A program made the position numbers and the translations under genes. Below, one piece after another: positions 8,204 through 15,400 of a stretch of 64,000 nt of DNA. The notes under the pieces are model-generated. The model was not told the DNA's origin. It saw only the letters and a list, made by a program, of their open reading frames with translations, and did not search any database. Every line of letters begins with the position of its first letter. Position 1 is the first letter of the stretch. The stretch spans positions 1 to 64,000 of the forward strand of contig JANYKC010000060.1 of assembly GCA_025358255.1 (NCBI GenBank), given 5' to 3'. This DNA is from Spirochaetaceae bacterium (GTDB lineage Bacteria; Spirochaetota; Spirochaetia; Treponematales; Rectinemataceae).

Positions 8204-8228
8204 TCTCGACAACCCGAGGCTCCTTTTT
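8200..8228 (+). terminator. Riboswitch-controlled intrinsic terminator
   Basis: GGAGTCTCG-acaacc-CGAGGCTCC followed by TTTTT and, after cg, a second run of T. The 5' arm abuts the conserved 3' end of the riboswitch, as expected for a transcriptional on-switch. Confidence 0.8.
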
Positions 8229-8310
8229 CGTTTTTAAATCCGTAGGGGTTTTAAATTCGTGCGGCCGTTAAATGCGCAGGAGGGAGCCCGAGGCATAGCC
8301 GGAGGCTGCG

Positions 8311-9450
8311 ATGAACGTGATCGAAGCGGAAGGTCTCGAGAAGACCTTCACCACCCGTGTCAAACCCGAAGGACTGAAGGCGTCATTCGCCTCCCTCGTC
8401 AAGCCAAGGATGCGCGAGGTCGCGGCCGTGAAAGGCGTGTCCTTCGAGGTCGAGTCCGGCGAGGTCCTCGCCTTCCTTGGCCCCAACGGCGCCGGTAAAT
8501 CCACGACGATCAAGATGCTCACGGGCATCCTCGCGCCCAGCGCGGGAAAGGCCAGGGTGCTCGGCCTTGACCCTGCGAAGGAGCGGCTGGAGCTCTCCCG
8601 CTATATCGGCGCGGTTTTCGGCCAGCGGAGCCAGCTCTGGTTCCACCTCCCCCCAGCGGATTCCTTCCGCCTCATCGGCGCCATCTACGAGATCGACGAA
8701 AGCGACCGCATCTGGCGCCAGGCCGAGCTTGTCGAGCGATTCGGCCTCGCCCCCTACATGGACGTCCCCGTGCGCAAGCTATCCCTTGGTGAGCGCATCC
8801 GTTGCGAGATCGCGGCCAGCCTCCTCCCCTGTCCTCAGGTCCTCTTCCTGGACGAGCCCACCATCGGCCTGGACGTGATCGCCAAGCGCGAGATCCGCCT
8901 CCTCCTGGCCGAGGCCGCGGAGGTCGACGACGTCACGGTCTTCCTCACGAGCCATGACATCGGCGACATCGAGAAGCTCTGCAAGCGCGCCATCATCATC
9001 CACCACGGCGAGGTGGTCGTGGACGAGTCGATGAAGGACCTCCGCCATCGAGCGCTCGCGCGCAAGCTCGTCGGGGTCAAGTACGCCGAACCCGTGCGCT
9101 TCCAGATCGACGGCCTTTCCCCCGTCAAGGTGAAGGCCGCGGACGTCGCCGGCGCCGCCGGCATCGCCGGCGCCGCCGGCGTCGCCGGCGCCGGCGACGG
9201 CGCCTGGACAGCCGCGAGCTTCGAGGTGGACACGAGGTGCCACCAGCTTCCCGACCTCATCCGCGCCCTCGCCGAAAAAGGCGAGATTCTCGACCTCACC
9301 GTTGAGGACGAGCCCCTTGAAAACATCATCGCCGGCATCTACGGTGCCCAAAGCGGCGCCGAGGCGGCGGCGGCGGCCCGTCCCCGCACGGCCTCCGCGC
9401 CGGCTGCGCCACAGACCACGGCTCCTGCCGGGGAGAAGGCCTTCTCATGA
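8311..9450 (+). CDS. ABC-2 type exporter, ATP-binding subunit (COG4586-like)
   Basis: 379 residues. Walker A is GPNGAGKSTTIK (about 57-68), the signature is LSLGERIRCEIAASLL (about 156), Walker B is VLFLDEPTIGLD (about 176), and the switch His is in LTSHDIGDIE. The C-terminal 110 residues form the accessory domain typical of NatA/DrrA-like ATPases, here with an inserted Ala/Gly/Ile repeat and a Pro/Ala-rich tail. The start has GGAGG seven bases upstream. The stop overlaps the next start (ATGA). The gene follows the ykkC riboswitch and should power the two permeases downstream. Guanidine or another guanidinium-like compound is a plausible substrate by context only. Confidence 0.93.
   Translation: MNVIEAEGLEKTFTTRVKPEGLKASFASLVKPRMREVAAVKGVSFEVESGEVLAFLGPNGAGKSTTIKMLTGILAPSAGKARVLGLDPAKERLELSRYIGAVFGQRSQLWFHLPPADSFRLIGAIYEIDESDRIWRQAELVERFGLAPYMDVPVRKLSLGERIRCEIAASLLPCPQVLFLDEPTIGLDVIAKREIRLLLAEAAEVDDVTVFLTSHDIGDIEKLCKRAIIIHHGEVVVDESMKDLRHRALARKLVGVKYAEPVRFQIDGLSPVKVKAADVAGAAGIAGAAGVAGAGDGAWTAASFEVDTRCHQLPDLIRALAEKGEILDLTVEDEPLENIIAGIYGAQSGAEAAAAARPRTASAPAAPQTTAPAGEKAFS
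9145..9198. repeat. 18-bp in-frame tandem repeat in the ABC ATPase
   Basis: Three copies of rtcgccggcgccgccggc encode VAGAAG-IAGAAG-VAGAGD near residues 279-296, inside the C-terminal accessory domain. Confidence 0.9.
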
Positions 9451-10256
9451 CAGCCTCGGCCGCCGTCAGGCGCCTCGGGAAATACCGCGAGGTGGCCCGC
9501 ATGAGCGCGCGCAACAAGCTCCGCTACCGGGGCAACTTCGCCGGCTCCATGCTCACCTACGGCCTCTTTGTCTACGTCTTCTCAAGGATATGGGCCGCCG
9601 CCTACGCGGGAAAGGCGGGCATAGCCGGCTATGACTACTCGATGTCGGTCTGGTACTTCATCATCGCCGAAGTCTCGGTCTTCGGCTTCGGCCGGTTCTT
9701 CTGGAACCTTGCGGAGGACCTGAAGAGCGGCCAGGTCGCCTACCTCCTGGCCAAGCCCTATGGCTTCATCGGCTACCACTTCGCCCAGGCGATGGGCCAA
9801 GGCCTCCTCGACGCGGGAGTGATCTTCCTCGAAGGCCTGGCCGCCGGCCTCATCCTCGCCGGCCTTCCACCCAATTTCATGCTGTGGCGCCTCGCACTTG
9901 TCATGGTCTCCCTTCTCATCGCGGGCTGCCTGCAATTTTTCCTCCAGATGTCCATCGCGATGACAGCCTTCTGGGTCGAGGAGAATGCGGCCTTTTTCTG
10001 GATCTTCCAGAAGCTCGCCCTCGTGGTCGGGACCCTCCTTCCCCTTGAGTTCCTGCCCCTCTGGGCGCAGACGGCGGCTGTCTGGACGCCCCTGCCCTCC
10101 CTGTCCTATGCGCCTGGCCGCATCGCGGTGGCGGCCTCGCCCGGGGAAAGCCTGGTGCTCATGGGCCTCCAGCTGGCCTGGCTTGCCGCGGCGACACTCC
10201 TCTCTCGCCTTGTCTTCATGGCAGGCCACCGGAAAATCAGCATCCAAGGAGGCTGA
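9447..10256 (+). CDS. ABC-2 type permease (COG4587-like)
   Basis: 269 residues with six predicted membrane helices (MLTYGLFVYVFSRIWAA, FIIAEVSVFGFGRFFW, MVSLLIAGCLQFFL and others) and an amphipathic N-terminal helix RYREVARMSARNKLRYRGN-like, as in two-permease ABC-2 exporters. It overlaps the ATPase stop by four bases and is followed after two bases by the second permease, so the three genes form one translationally coupled operon under the ykkC riboswitch. It probably pairs with the next gene as a heterodimer. Confidence 0.88.
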   Translation: MTASAAVRRLGKYREVARMSARNKLRYRGNFAGSMLTYGLFVYVFSRIWAAAYAGKAGIAGYDYSMSVWYFIIAEVSVFGFGRFFWNLAEDLKSGQVAYLLAKPYGFIGYHFAQAMGQGLLDAGVIFLEGLAAGLILAGLPPNFMLWRLALVMVSLLIAGCLQFFLQMSIAMTAFWVEENAAFFWIFQKLALVVGTLLPLEFLPLWAQTAAVWTPLPSLSYAPGRIAVAASPGESLVLMGLQLAWLAAATLLSRLVFMAGHRKISIQGG

Positions 10257-10258
10257 TC

Positions 10259-11062
10259 ATGAATAGGAACACGTGGATATCCGCCTATGCGCGCTTTCTC
10301 GGGACGACCTTCTCGGTGAACCTCCAGGCCGTCATGGAGTACCGCGTCAACTTCCTCATCCAGGCCTTCGGCATGATGCTGAACAACGCCGCCTTCGCGC
10401 TTTTCTGGGGCGTCCTCATCGAACGGACGGGCGGCATAGGGGGCTACGGCTTTTCGGACATCATGTTCATCTGGGCCCTCGTTTCCAGCTCCTTCGGCCT
10501 GGCCCACATCCTCTTCGGGAACATCAGGAGCCTCGGGCGCATCGTGCAGAAAGGCGAGCTCGACCTCTACCTCCTCCAGCCCAAGGACGTCTTCCTGAAC
10601 CTCCTGGCCTCGAGGACCATCGTGTCCGCCTGGGGCGACTTCATCTACGGCTTCATCGTCCTGTGCTTCCTGCCAGGTCTCAGCCTTGGGCGCCTTGCCA
10701 TCTTCTCGTCCTTTGTCTGCTCGGGAGGACTCATCTTCGCCGCGACCTTCGCCGCCGCGGAGAGCCTCACCTTCTTCATGGGCAATTCCTCGGCGATATC
10801 CTCGGCGATCGCTGAGTTCATGCTTTCCTTCTCCCTCTATCCTGAGACGGTATTCGACCGAGGGATGCGCTGGGTCTTCTACAGCATCCTCCCCTCGGGA
10901 TTCATCGCCTTCGTGCCCCTGGCAGTCTTCAAGGGACTCAACTGGGCAATGATGCCCCTTGTCTGGATCGTTGCCTTGGCCTATGTCGCGGCAAGCTATT
11001 CCCTTTTCCGCCTCGGGCTCAAGCGCTATGAGTCGGGAAACCAGATAGGGGCGCGTCTATAG
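10259..11062 (+). CDS. ABC-2 type permease (COG3694-like)
   Basis: 267 residues, six membrane helices, with the N-terminal VNLQAVMEYRVNFLIQAFG region characteristic of this permease family and ELDLYLLQPKD in the first cytoplasmic loop. AAGGAG (10246-10251) lies upstream, just before the stop of the preceding permease gene. It is the last gene of the riboswitch-controlled exporter operon. The family is widespread but its substrates are mostly unknown. Confidence 0.88.
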   Translation: MNRNTWISAYARFLGTTFSVNLQAVMEYRVNFLIQAFGMMLNNAAFALFWGVLIERTGGIGGYGFSDIMFIWALVSSSFGLAHILFGNIRSLGRIVQKGELDLYLLQPKDVFLNLLASRTIVSAWGDFIYGFIVLCFLPGLSLGRLAIFSSFVCSGGLIFAATFAAAESLTFFMGNSSAISSAIAEFMLSFSLYPETVFDRGMRWVFYSILPSGFIAFVPLAVFKGLNWAMMPLVWIVALAYVAASYSLFRLGLKRYESGNQIGARL

Positions 11063-11179
11063 CCGCGCACGCATGCTTGAGGGGACAGGAATTCGGTCCA
11101 CGTGGACTTAAATGTGCCCGTGTAGGTGACTGTCTACATCTTTCAGGGAGAAACGCGGCTTGACCTCCATTTGCCTCGG

Positions 11180-11854
11180 ATGGATAGTCAGCACATGAAA
11201 GAAAAATCCCTTAACATGTTTCGAAAGGACCGGGTGCCTCGCAAGGGCGCCTTGTCCTATCACTTCCGCCTTGGCAGGAAAAGCCTCAGGGCCAGCGGTT
11301 TTGACCGCCTGCCGGATCCCGCCTTCCTCATCAACGCCAAGGGTGCCCTCATGGACGTCAATGCCGAAGGGGCCCACCTCATGGCCAATCTCCCTGCGGA
11401 AGGAAACCACGGTTCCGTGGGCCGGCGCGAGCTGGTCGAGCTGTTTTCCCGCGCCGCGGTCCGTGACGTCGCGCCCGCCCCCCTGTGCATCGATACCCTG
11501 GAAGGAGCGCATCATTACGAAGCCCGCTTTGCCCCGAAAGGCAAGGACGGTATGAAGGCCATCGTGTTTTCCGACGTGACGATCTGGAAGCGCGCACTCA
11601 GCGAAAAGGACGCGATCCTCCACGCCATCAGGACGGGCAACGAGCGCCCCATATCGGTCTGCGCCCGCTGTGGCGCGATCAAGAGCCCCTCCGGCGACTG
11701 GACTGCCATCGGGGATGGCGCGAGCTCCGCGGTTCCCCGTGAGCGCATGAGCCACGGCCTTTGCCCCGATTGCCTCACGCGGGAACTCGGCCAGCTCGGC
11801 ATGTCCACGGCGGAAGCCAGGTCCGCCGCCACCCAGGCCAAGCAAAGCCAATAG
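11180..11854 (+). CDS. PAS-like sensor with C-terminal zinc-ribbon motif
   Basis: About 224 residues. The N-terminal half (FDRLPDPAFLINAKGALMDVN...) is a PAS-type sensor fold. The C-terminal module VCARCGAIKSPSGDWTAI...SHGLCPDCL matches the four-Cys motif (CxxC...CxxC) often found after PAS or receiver domains in signalling proteins. There is no kinase, GGDEF or HTH domain, so it may act as a regulatory partner. The ORF-track start (GTG 11126) lacks a Shine-Dalgarno; MDSQHMKEKS at 11180 or Met at 11216 are more likely, but neither has a strong site. A strong terminator follows. Confidence 0.65.
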   Translation: MDSQHMKEKSLNMFRKDRVPRKGALSYHFRLGRKSLRASGFDRLPDPAFLINAKGALMDVNAEGAHLMANLPAEGNHGSVGRRELVELFSRAAVRDVAPAPLCIDTLEGAHHYEARFAPKGKDGMKAIVFSDVTIWKRALSEKDAILHAIRTGNERPISVCARCGAIKSPSGDWTAIGDGASSAVPRERMSHGLCPDCLTRELGQLGMSTAEARSAATQAKQSQ

Positions 11855-11880
11855 CATCTCCTGATTCCCAAGCGCTCACC

Positions 11881-11923
11881 CACGCAAGCCGTCATGCTCC
11901 CCACGGCTTGCGTGGCTTTTTTT
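11881..11923 (+). terminator. Intrinsic terminator after the PAS protein gene
   Basis: ACGCAAGCCGT-catgctccc-ACGGCTTGCGT followed by ggcTTTTTTT. It has an eleven-base perfect stem and a T-run. Confidence 0.9.
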
Positions 11924-11974
11924 CCGATGTCCTCCTCGGCCATGCCGAAGGAAGCGCCTGTCCAGTTTAAAAAG

Positions 11975-12004
11975 AATCAGGCGCCCCCACCGGAGCGCCT
12001 GATT
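11975..12004. other. Perfect hairpin in intergenic region
   Basis: AATCAGGCGC-cccaccgga-GCGCCTGATT forms a ten-base perfect stem. It is not followed by a T-run. GCGCCTG also occurs just upstream (11954-11960). Function unknown. Confidence 0.6.
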
Positions 12005-12063
12005 CCGCGAACGATTTTTACCTCCCCGGAAATTTTCGTCCTCTTTTTACCTTCCGGTCTTTG

Positions 12064-12162
12064 CTGACCCGGCAACATAACATCGGATGCTCTCTTATGA
12101 TTCTGGTCCGTCGCTACGGGTCGGAATCATGGACCCAAACCAATGTTTGGTTGCCGGGTCAG
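12064..12162. repeat. ~100-bp structured repeat, copy 2
   Basis: Ends CTGACCCGGCAAC and GTTGCCGGGTCAG are inverted repeats. The centre ATGATTCTGGTCCG-tcgcta-CGGGTCGGAATCAT folds into a 14-base hairpin. Copy 3 has the same hairpin with paired changes (C-G versus T-G, T-A versus T-G), which suggests selection on structure. Confidence 0.85.
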
Positions 12163-12451
12163 TAAGCCGGCCTGTTTTTACTTTGCGCGCCCGAAGGCGC
12201 TTTTTACATGGAGCGACCTGCGCCGGATCGCGTCACGGCCTGACACAACCCGACAAAACAACCATACCCCTCAGCTTTTGGATACACAAGCGAATAGTCC
12301 AAAATGGGACGTAGACAATCATCTACAACACCTGAATTGGCTTTTCAAGACATGGGTTTGTTGGTTTTTATTAGCATATTGCCCTGATTCCAAGGCGTCC
12401 TATCATCTACCATGAAATGAGGTTCAACCTTGCGGGCTGCAAGCCTTTCCG
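12163..12451. other. AT-richer non-coding stretch
   Basis: No gene recognised. A small hairpin GCGCC-cgaa-GGCGC with TTTTT (12186-12204) may be a weak terminator. Composition is lower in GC than the neighbourhood, and no ORF here resembles a known protein. It precedes a decayed LuxR gene and may be remnant sequence. Confidence 0.5.
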
Positions 12452-12751
12452 ATGCGCAGTGGAAGGAACTTCCTTCTTGCCATGCTCTATTTTGCCTTCG
12501 AGGGCAGGCTCATGGTCTGCCCCAAGGAACCGAAATCCCAGCCCTCGCTGGGCGCCAAGGGACTATCCCCGGTGCGGAGCAGCGCCTATGTCCTTGCGAC
12601 CTGCGAGGGCGACAGCCCCAAGGAAATTGCTTCGGCTAGGAGTGAGCGAGTCTACCGTTCGGAAGACCATGGCGAGGGCCTACCACAAGCTCGGCGGTGC
12701 TGACCGGTCAGGCCTCCAGACCCTCGCCTCGGAGGACGAGCTGACAGCCTA
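12452..12751 (+). pseudogene. LuxR-type HTH regulator remnant, frameshifted
   Basis: Frame 2 from 12452 encodes MRSGRNFLLAMLYFAFEG... then LSPVRSSAYVLATCEGDSPKEIAS, the first part of a LuxR/GerE DNA-binding domain. One base later in another frame it continues LGVSESTVRKTMARAYHKLG..DRSGLQTLA, which completes the domain. A single-base loss near 12638 explains this. No receiver or ligand domain remains. The C-terminal end runs into structured repeat copy 3 at 12752, so the insertion may have removed the natural end. Confidence 0.75.
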
Positions 12752-12851
12752 CTGGCCCGGCAACATGGCATCGTGCGCTCTCCGATGATTCTGGCCCGCC
12801 GCTACGGGTCAGAATCATGGGCTTGAAGCCAATGCTTGGTTGCCGGGTCAG
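12752..12851. repeat. ~100-bp structured repeat, copy 3
   Basis: Ends CTGGCCCGGCAAC and GTTGCCGGGTCAG, with the internal 14-base hairpin ATGATTCTGGCCCG-ccgcta-CGGGTCAGAATCAT. It lies between the LuxR remnant and mazG, about 690 bp from copy 2. Confidence 0.85.
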
Positions 12852-12914
12852 CAAGCGGCTTTTCCCGAGCCACCGCCCCATGCTATACAGGCCCCACGAC
12901 GAGGGGGGGGGCAC

Positions 12915-13739
12915 ATGGCAGGGAGCGGGACGGCAGGGAGCGGGACGGCAGGGGAGATTGGCGCGCAGGGGCGGGCATTCCAGGCCCTCTATGACATCGT
13001 GGTGCGGCTCCGCGCCCCTGACGGCTGCCCTTGGGACCGCGAGCAGACGCCATCGACCATGCGCGGCGCCATCGTGGAAGAGGCCTACGAACTCGTGGAA
13101 GCCATCGATGAGGGTGATGCCGGGCACGCAGGCGAGGAAGCGGGGGACCTGGTCCTCAATACCACCATGGTCACCTACATGTTCGAACAGGAAGGCAAGG
13201 GCTCAGTGGCCAAGAGCCTGGACGAGACCTGCGAAAAACTCATCAGGCGCCATCCCCATGTCTTCGGCGACTCGAAGGCCGATACCTCGGAAAAGGTCCT
13301 TGCCCAGTGGGCCGACATCAAGGAGAACCTGGAAGGAAGGCGGAGGAAGGACTCCCTGCTGGACGGCGTCTCCAAGGCCATGCCCACCCTCGAGCGGGCC
13401 TTCAAGCTCCAGAAAAAAGCGGCCAAGGTGGGCTTTGACTGGAAGGAGATGCGCGATGTCTGGGCCAAGGCCCGCGAGGAGCTCGACGAGGCAGAGGAAG
13501 CCCTGGCCGAGGGATCGGATGCCCACTTCGAGGAGGAGCTCGGCGACCTCATCTTCTCCGTCGTCAACCTGGCCAGGAGCCACCATGTGGACCCGAGCCT
13601 GGCCCTGGCCCGCGCCAACGAGAAGTTCGTCCGGCGCTTCCACCATGTGGAGAAGCGCATGGCCGAGACAGGGCAGGCCATGACGCCTGAGAACCTCGGG
13701 ATCATGGATGGATTCTGGAACGAAGCCAAGGGCCATTGA
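12915..13739 (+). CDS. mazG: Nucleoside triphosphate pyrophosphohydrolase MazG
   Basis: 274 residues with the tandem MazG architecture. The first domain is LRAPDGCPWDREQTPSTMRGAIVEEAYELVEAI, with the metal-binding EEAYE and EEAGD acidic motifs; the second is FEEELGDLIFSVVNLARSHHVDPSLALARANEKF. It hydrolyses non-canonical or excess NTPs to NMP and pyrophosphate. The start at 12915 follows a G-rich Shine-Dalgarno; the first residues MAGSGTAGSGTAG are an added 15-bp repeat absent from ordinary MazG. It converges on the TIM-barrel gene. Confidence 0.95.
   Translation: MAGSGTAGSGTAGEIGAQGRAFQALYDIVVRLRAPDGCPWDREQTPSTMRGAIVEEAYELVEAIDEGDAGHAGEEAGDLVLNTTMVTYMFEQEGKGSVAKSLDETCEKLIRRHPHVFGDSKADTSEKVLAQWADIKENLEGRRRKDSLLDGVSKAMPTLERAFKLQKKAAKVGFDWKEMRDVWAKAREELDEAEEALAEGSDAHFEEELGDLIFSVVNLARSHHVDPSLALARANEKFVRRFHHVEKRMAETGQAMTPENLGIMDGFWNEAKGH
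12918..12953. repeat. 15-bp in-frame tandem repeat at the mazG start
   Basis: Two exact copies of gcagggagcgggacg plus a partial one, encoding AGSGT twice directly after the start codon. Confidence 0.85.
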
Positions 13740-13764
13740 GGCCCCGCCAACAATCTTCGACGCA

Positions 13765-14556
13765 CTAGGGTTTCTTCGCGTTCTTTTCCTTGGCCAAGGC
13801 GCGGAGGAAGGTGGCGTCATCCCGAAGCCGGGTCTCGTCCTCTTCCCCGATACGCCCCAGGAGGATGAAGCGGCTCATTTTCGGCGCGGTTTCCCCGGCG
13901 CGGAAGGCGTCCATCCGGCGGCTCCAGCAAGCGGCTTCCTCCGAGAGGAGGCCGGCACGCCCCAGGCTGTCCGACTTCCTTGCGAGGAGGAGGGCCGTGC
14001 GGGCGGTGAGGGATTCCACGGCCAAGGTCGCTTCCTCCGCCTTGCGGCCGGGAATGGGTTCCCAGGCCAGGCGCACGAAGGCATGGTCGAGGTCGGCGAA
14101 AAGGGCAGCGGCCGCCTCATAGGCCTCAAGGCAGGTCCCGCGCCCGAAGGAAAGGCAGATGGTTATGCCGCGCTCGCCCGAGCGGTCGCCAAGGCGCCTT
14201 AATTCCTCGAGCAGGCTTGCGCGGCCTTCCGCGCTTTCCTTGGCGTAGGGCAGCTGGCCGGCGAAAATCCTCAGTATTGGCGCCTGAAGCATGGCCGCGG
14301 TATCAAGGATGGTATCGAAGGCAAGCCCCGACTCGTGGCCAGGGCGGACACGGTAGAGGGCTGCATAGGAAACGATCGAAAGCCTGGCCAGCAAGGTCTC
14401 CATCATGAGGGACTGGGCGACAGCCTTGTCGCCCGGACGGAGGTGCGACTCCGCTGCCCACTCGACTCCCTCAAGACCGGCATCCAATGCAAGCTTCATG
14501 ATCTCTTGAGGGCTCTTCGCGGGAAATGCGGACGAGGCCAAGCCTAGGCGGATCAT
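13765..14556 (-). CDS. TIM-barrel sugar phosphate isomerase/epimerase family protein
   Basis: 263 residues beginning MIRLGLASSAFPAKSPQEIMKLALDAGLEGVEW, the typical start of AP-endonuclease-type TIM-barrel proteins (xylose isomerase-like superfamily). Later strands include ILRIFAGQLPYA and ITICLSFGRGTCL. The usual metal-ligand Glu/His set is not obvious, so catalysis is uncertain. The start at 14556 has GGAG upstream (longer ORF rejected). It is divergent from the TetR gene and lies apart from the sugar catabolic island. Confidence 0.7.
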   Translation of the reverse strand: MIRLGLASSAFPAKSPQEIMKLALDAGLEGVEWAAESHLRPGDKAVAQSLMMETLLARLSIVSYAALYRVRPGHESGLAFDTILDTAAMLQAPILRIFAGQLPYAKESAEGRASLLEELRRLGDRSGERGITICLSFGRGTCLEAYEAAAALFADLDHAFVRLAWEPIPGRKAEEATLAVESLTARTALLLARKSDSLGRAGLLSEEAACWSRRMDAFRAGETAPKMSRFILLGRIGEEDETRLRDDATFLRALAKEKNAKKP

Positions 14557-14668
14557 GGGTACTCCAGATGCGAAGCCGCACATGCTGACGGCGGATTTGA
14601 ACTTGTATTCTGGAAATCAGTCTAATGGAGGGCAGTGACTTTTCACAAGCGCTTCCGAAATCCTTTTA

Positions 14669-14712
14669 TTGACGGTTATGTCGGGGATGGTTATACTTGA
14701 CATCCGGTCAGT
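14669..14712 (+). promoter_or_regulatory. Promoter and candidate operator of the TetR-MFS pair
   Basis: TTGACG (14669-14674) and TATACT (14692-14697) are spaced 17 bp. A short inverted repeat TGAC-atccg-GTCA follows at once, near the expected transcription start, where a TetR protein could repress its own gene. Confidence 0.7.
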
Positions 14713-14726
14713 TTGAGGAGACAAAA

Positions 14727-15323
14727 ATGCCAAAAATTGTCGACTATGAGCTTCGAAGGAAAGAAATTGCGGCCCAGGCCGTCTCGGTCTTCGTGAAGTA
14801 TGGGCTTGCTGAATCCAATCTCACCAAGGTCGCCGCGCTCTGCGGTTTTGGCCGCACGACCATCTACAAGTACTTCAAGAACAAGGAAGAGATTTTCCTT
14901 TTCGCCCTGGAGGAGATCTTTGCCAGGGTCGAAGGTGCGGTCGCGAAGGTCGCGGGCGACAGGGGCCTCAGCGCGGTGGACAAGCTCTCGGGTCTCCTCG
15001 AGGTTTTCGTGCGTGCCTCCCTCGAGGACAAGGAACGCATGACCCTGGTCATGGACCTCATCCTGGATCGCCACGCCGAAGGACTTGAAGTGGCCACCAG
15101 GGAACGAGTCATGCGCCTCCGCGGCGTCTTCGAGCATATCCTGCGCGAGGGCAGCGCGTCGGGAGACCTCAAGGACGTCAAGTCAGGGCCCATGGCCTTC
15201 GCCCTCTTCTCCCTCGTCGAGGCCTATGTCATCCAGAACTCCCTTTTCACGGGGTACTCCTACAGCGACGCGATGGAGGCCACGCGCATCCTCCTCGACG
15301 GCCTCCGGGCTCCGAACCGCTAG
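14727..15323 (+). CDS. TetR-family transcriptional regulator
   Basis: 198 residues. The N-terminal HTH reads RRKEIAAQAVSVFVKYGLAESNLTKVAALCGFGRTTIYKYFKNKEEIF, an excellent TetR match. The C-terminal helices form the ligand domain. The start at 14727 follows GAGGAG; the TTG at 14697 falls inside the -10 element and was rejected. The MFS gene begins 78 bp downstream on the same strand and is the likely target along with autoregulation. Confidence 0.92.
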   Translation: MPKIVDYELRRKEIAAQAVSVFVKYGLAESNLTKVAALCGFGRTTIYKYFKNKEEIFLFALEEIFARVEGAVAKVAGDRGLSAVDKLSGLLEVFVRASLEDKERMTLVMDLILDRHAEGLEVATRERVMRLRGVFEHILREGSASGDLKDVKSGPMAFALFSLVEAYVIQNSLFTGYSYSDAMEATRILLDGLRAPNR

Positions 15324-15400
15324 CGGCAACCGGCTTTGTCCCCAGGCTGACCGGCGGGAGCCGTCGCAGACAACGGCCTTCCTGGGGTATACTGCCGTTC

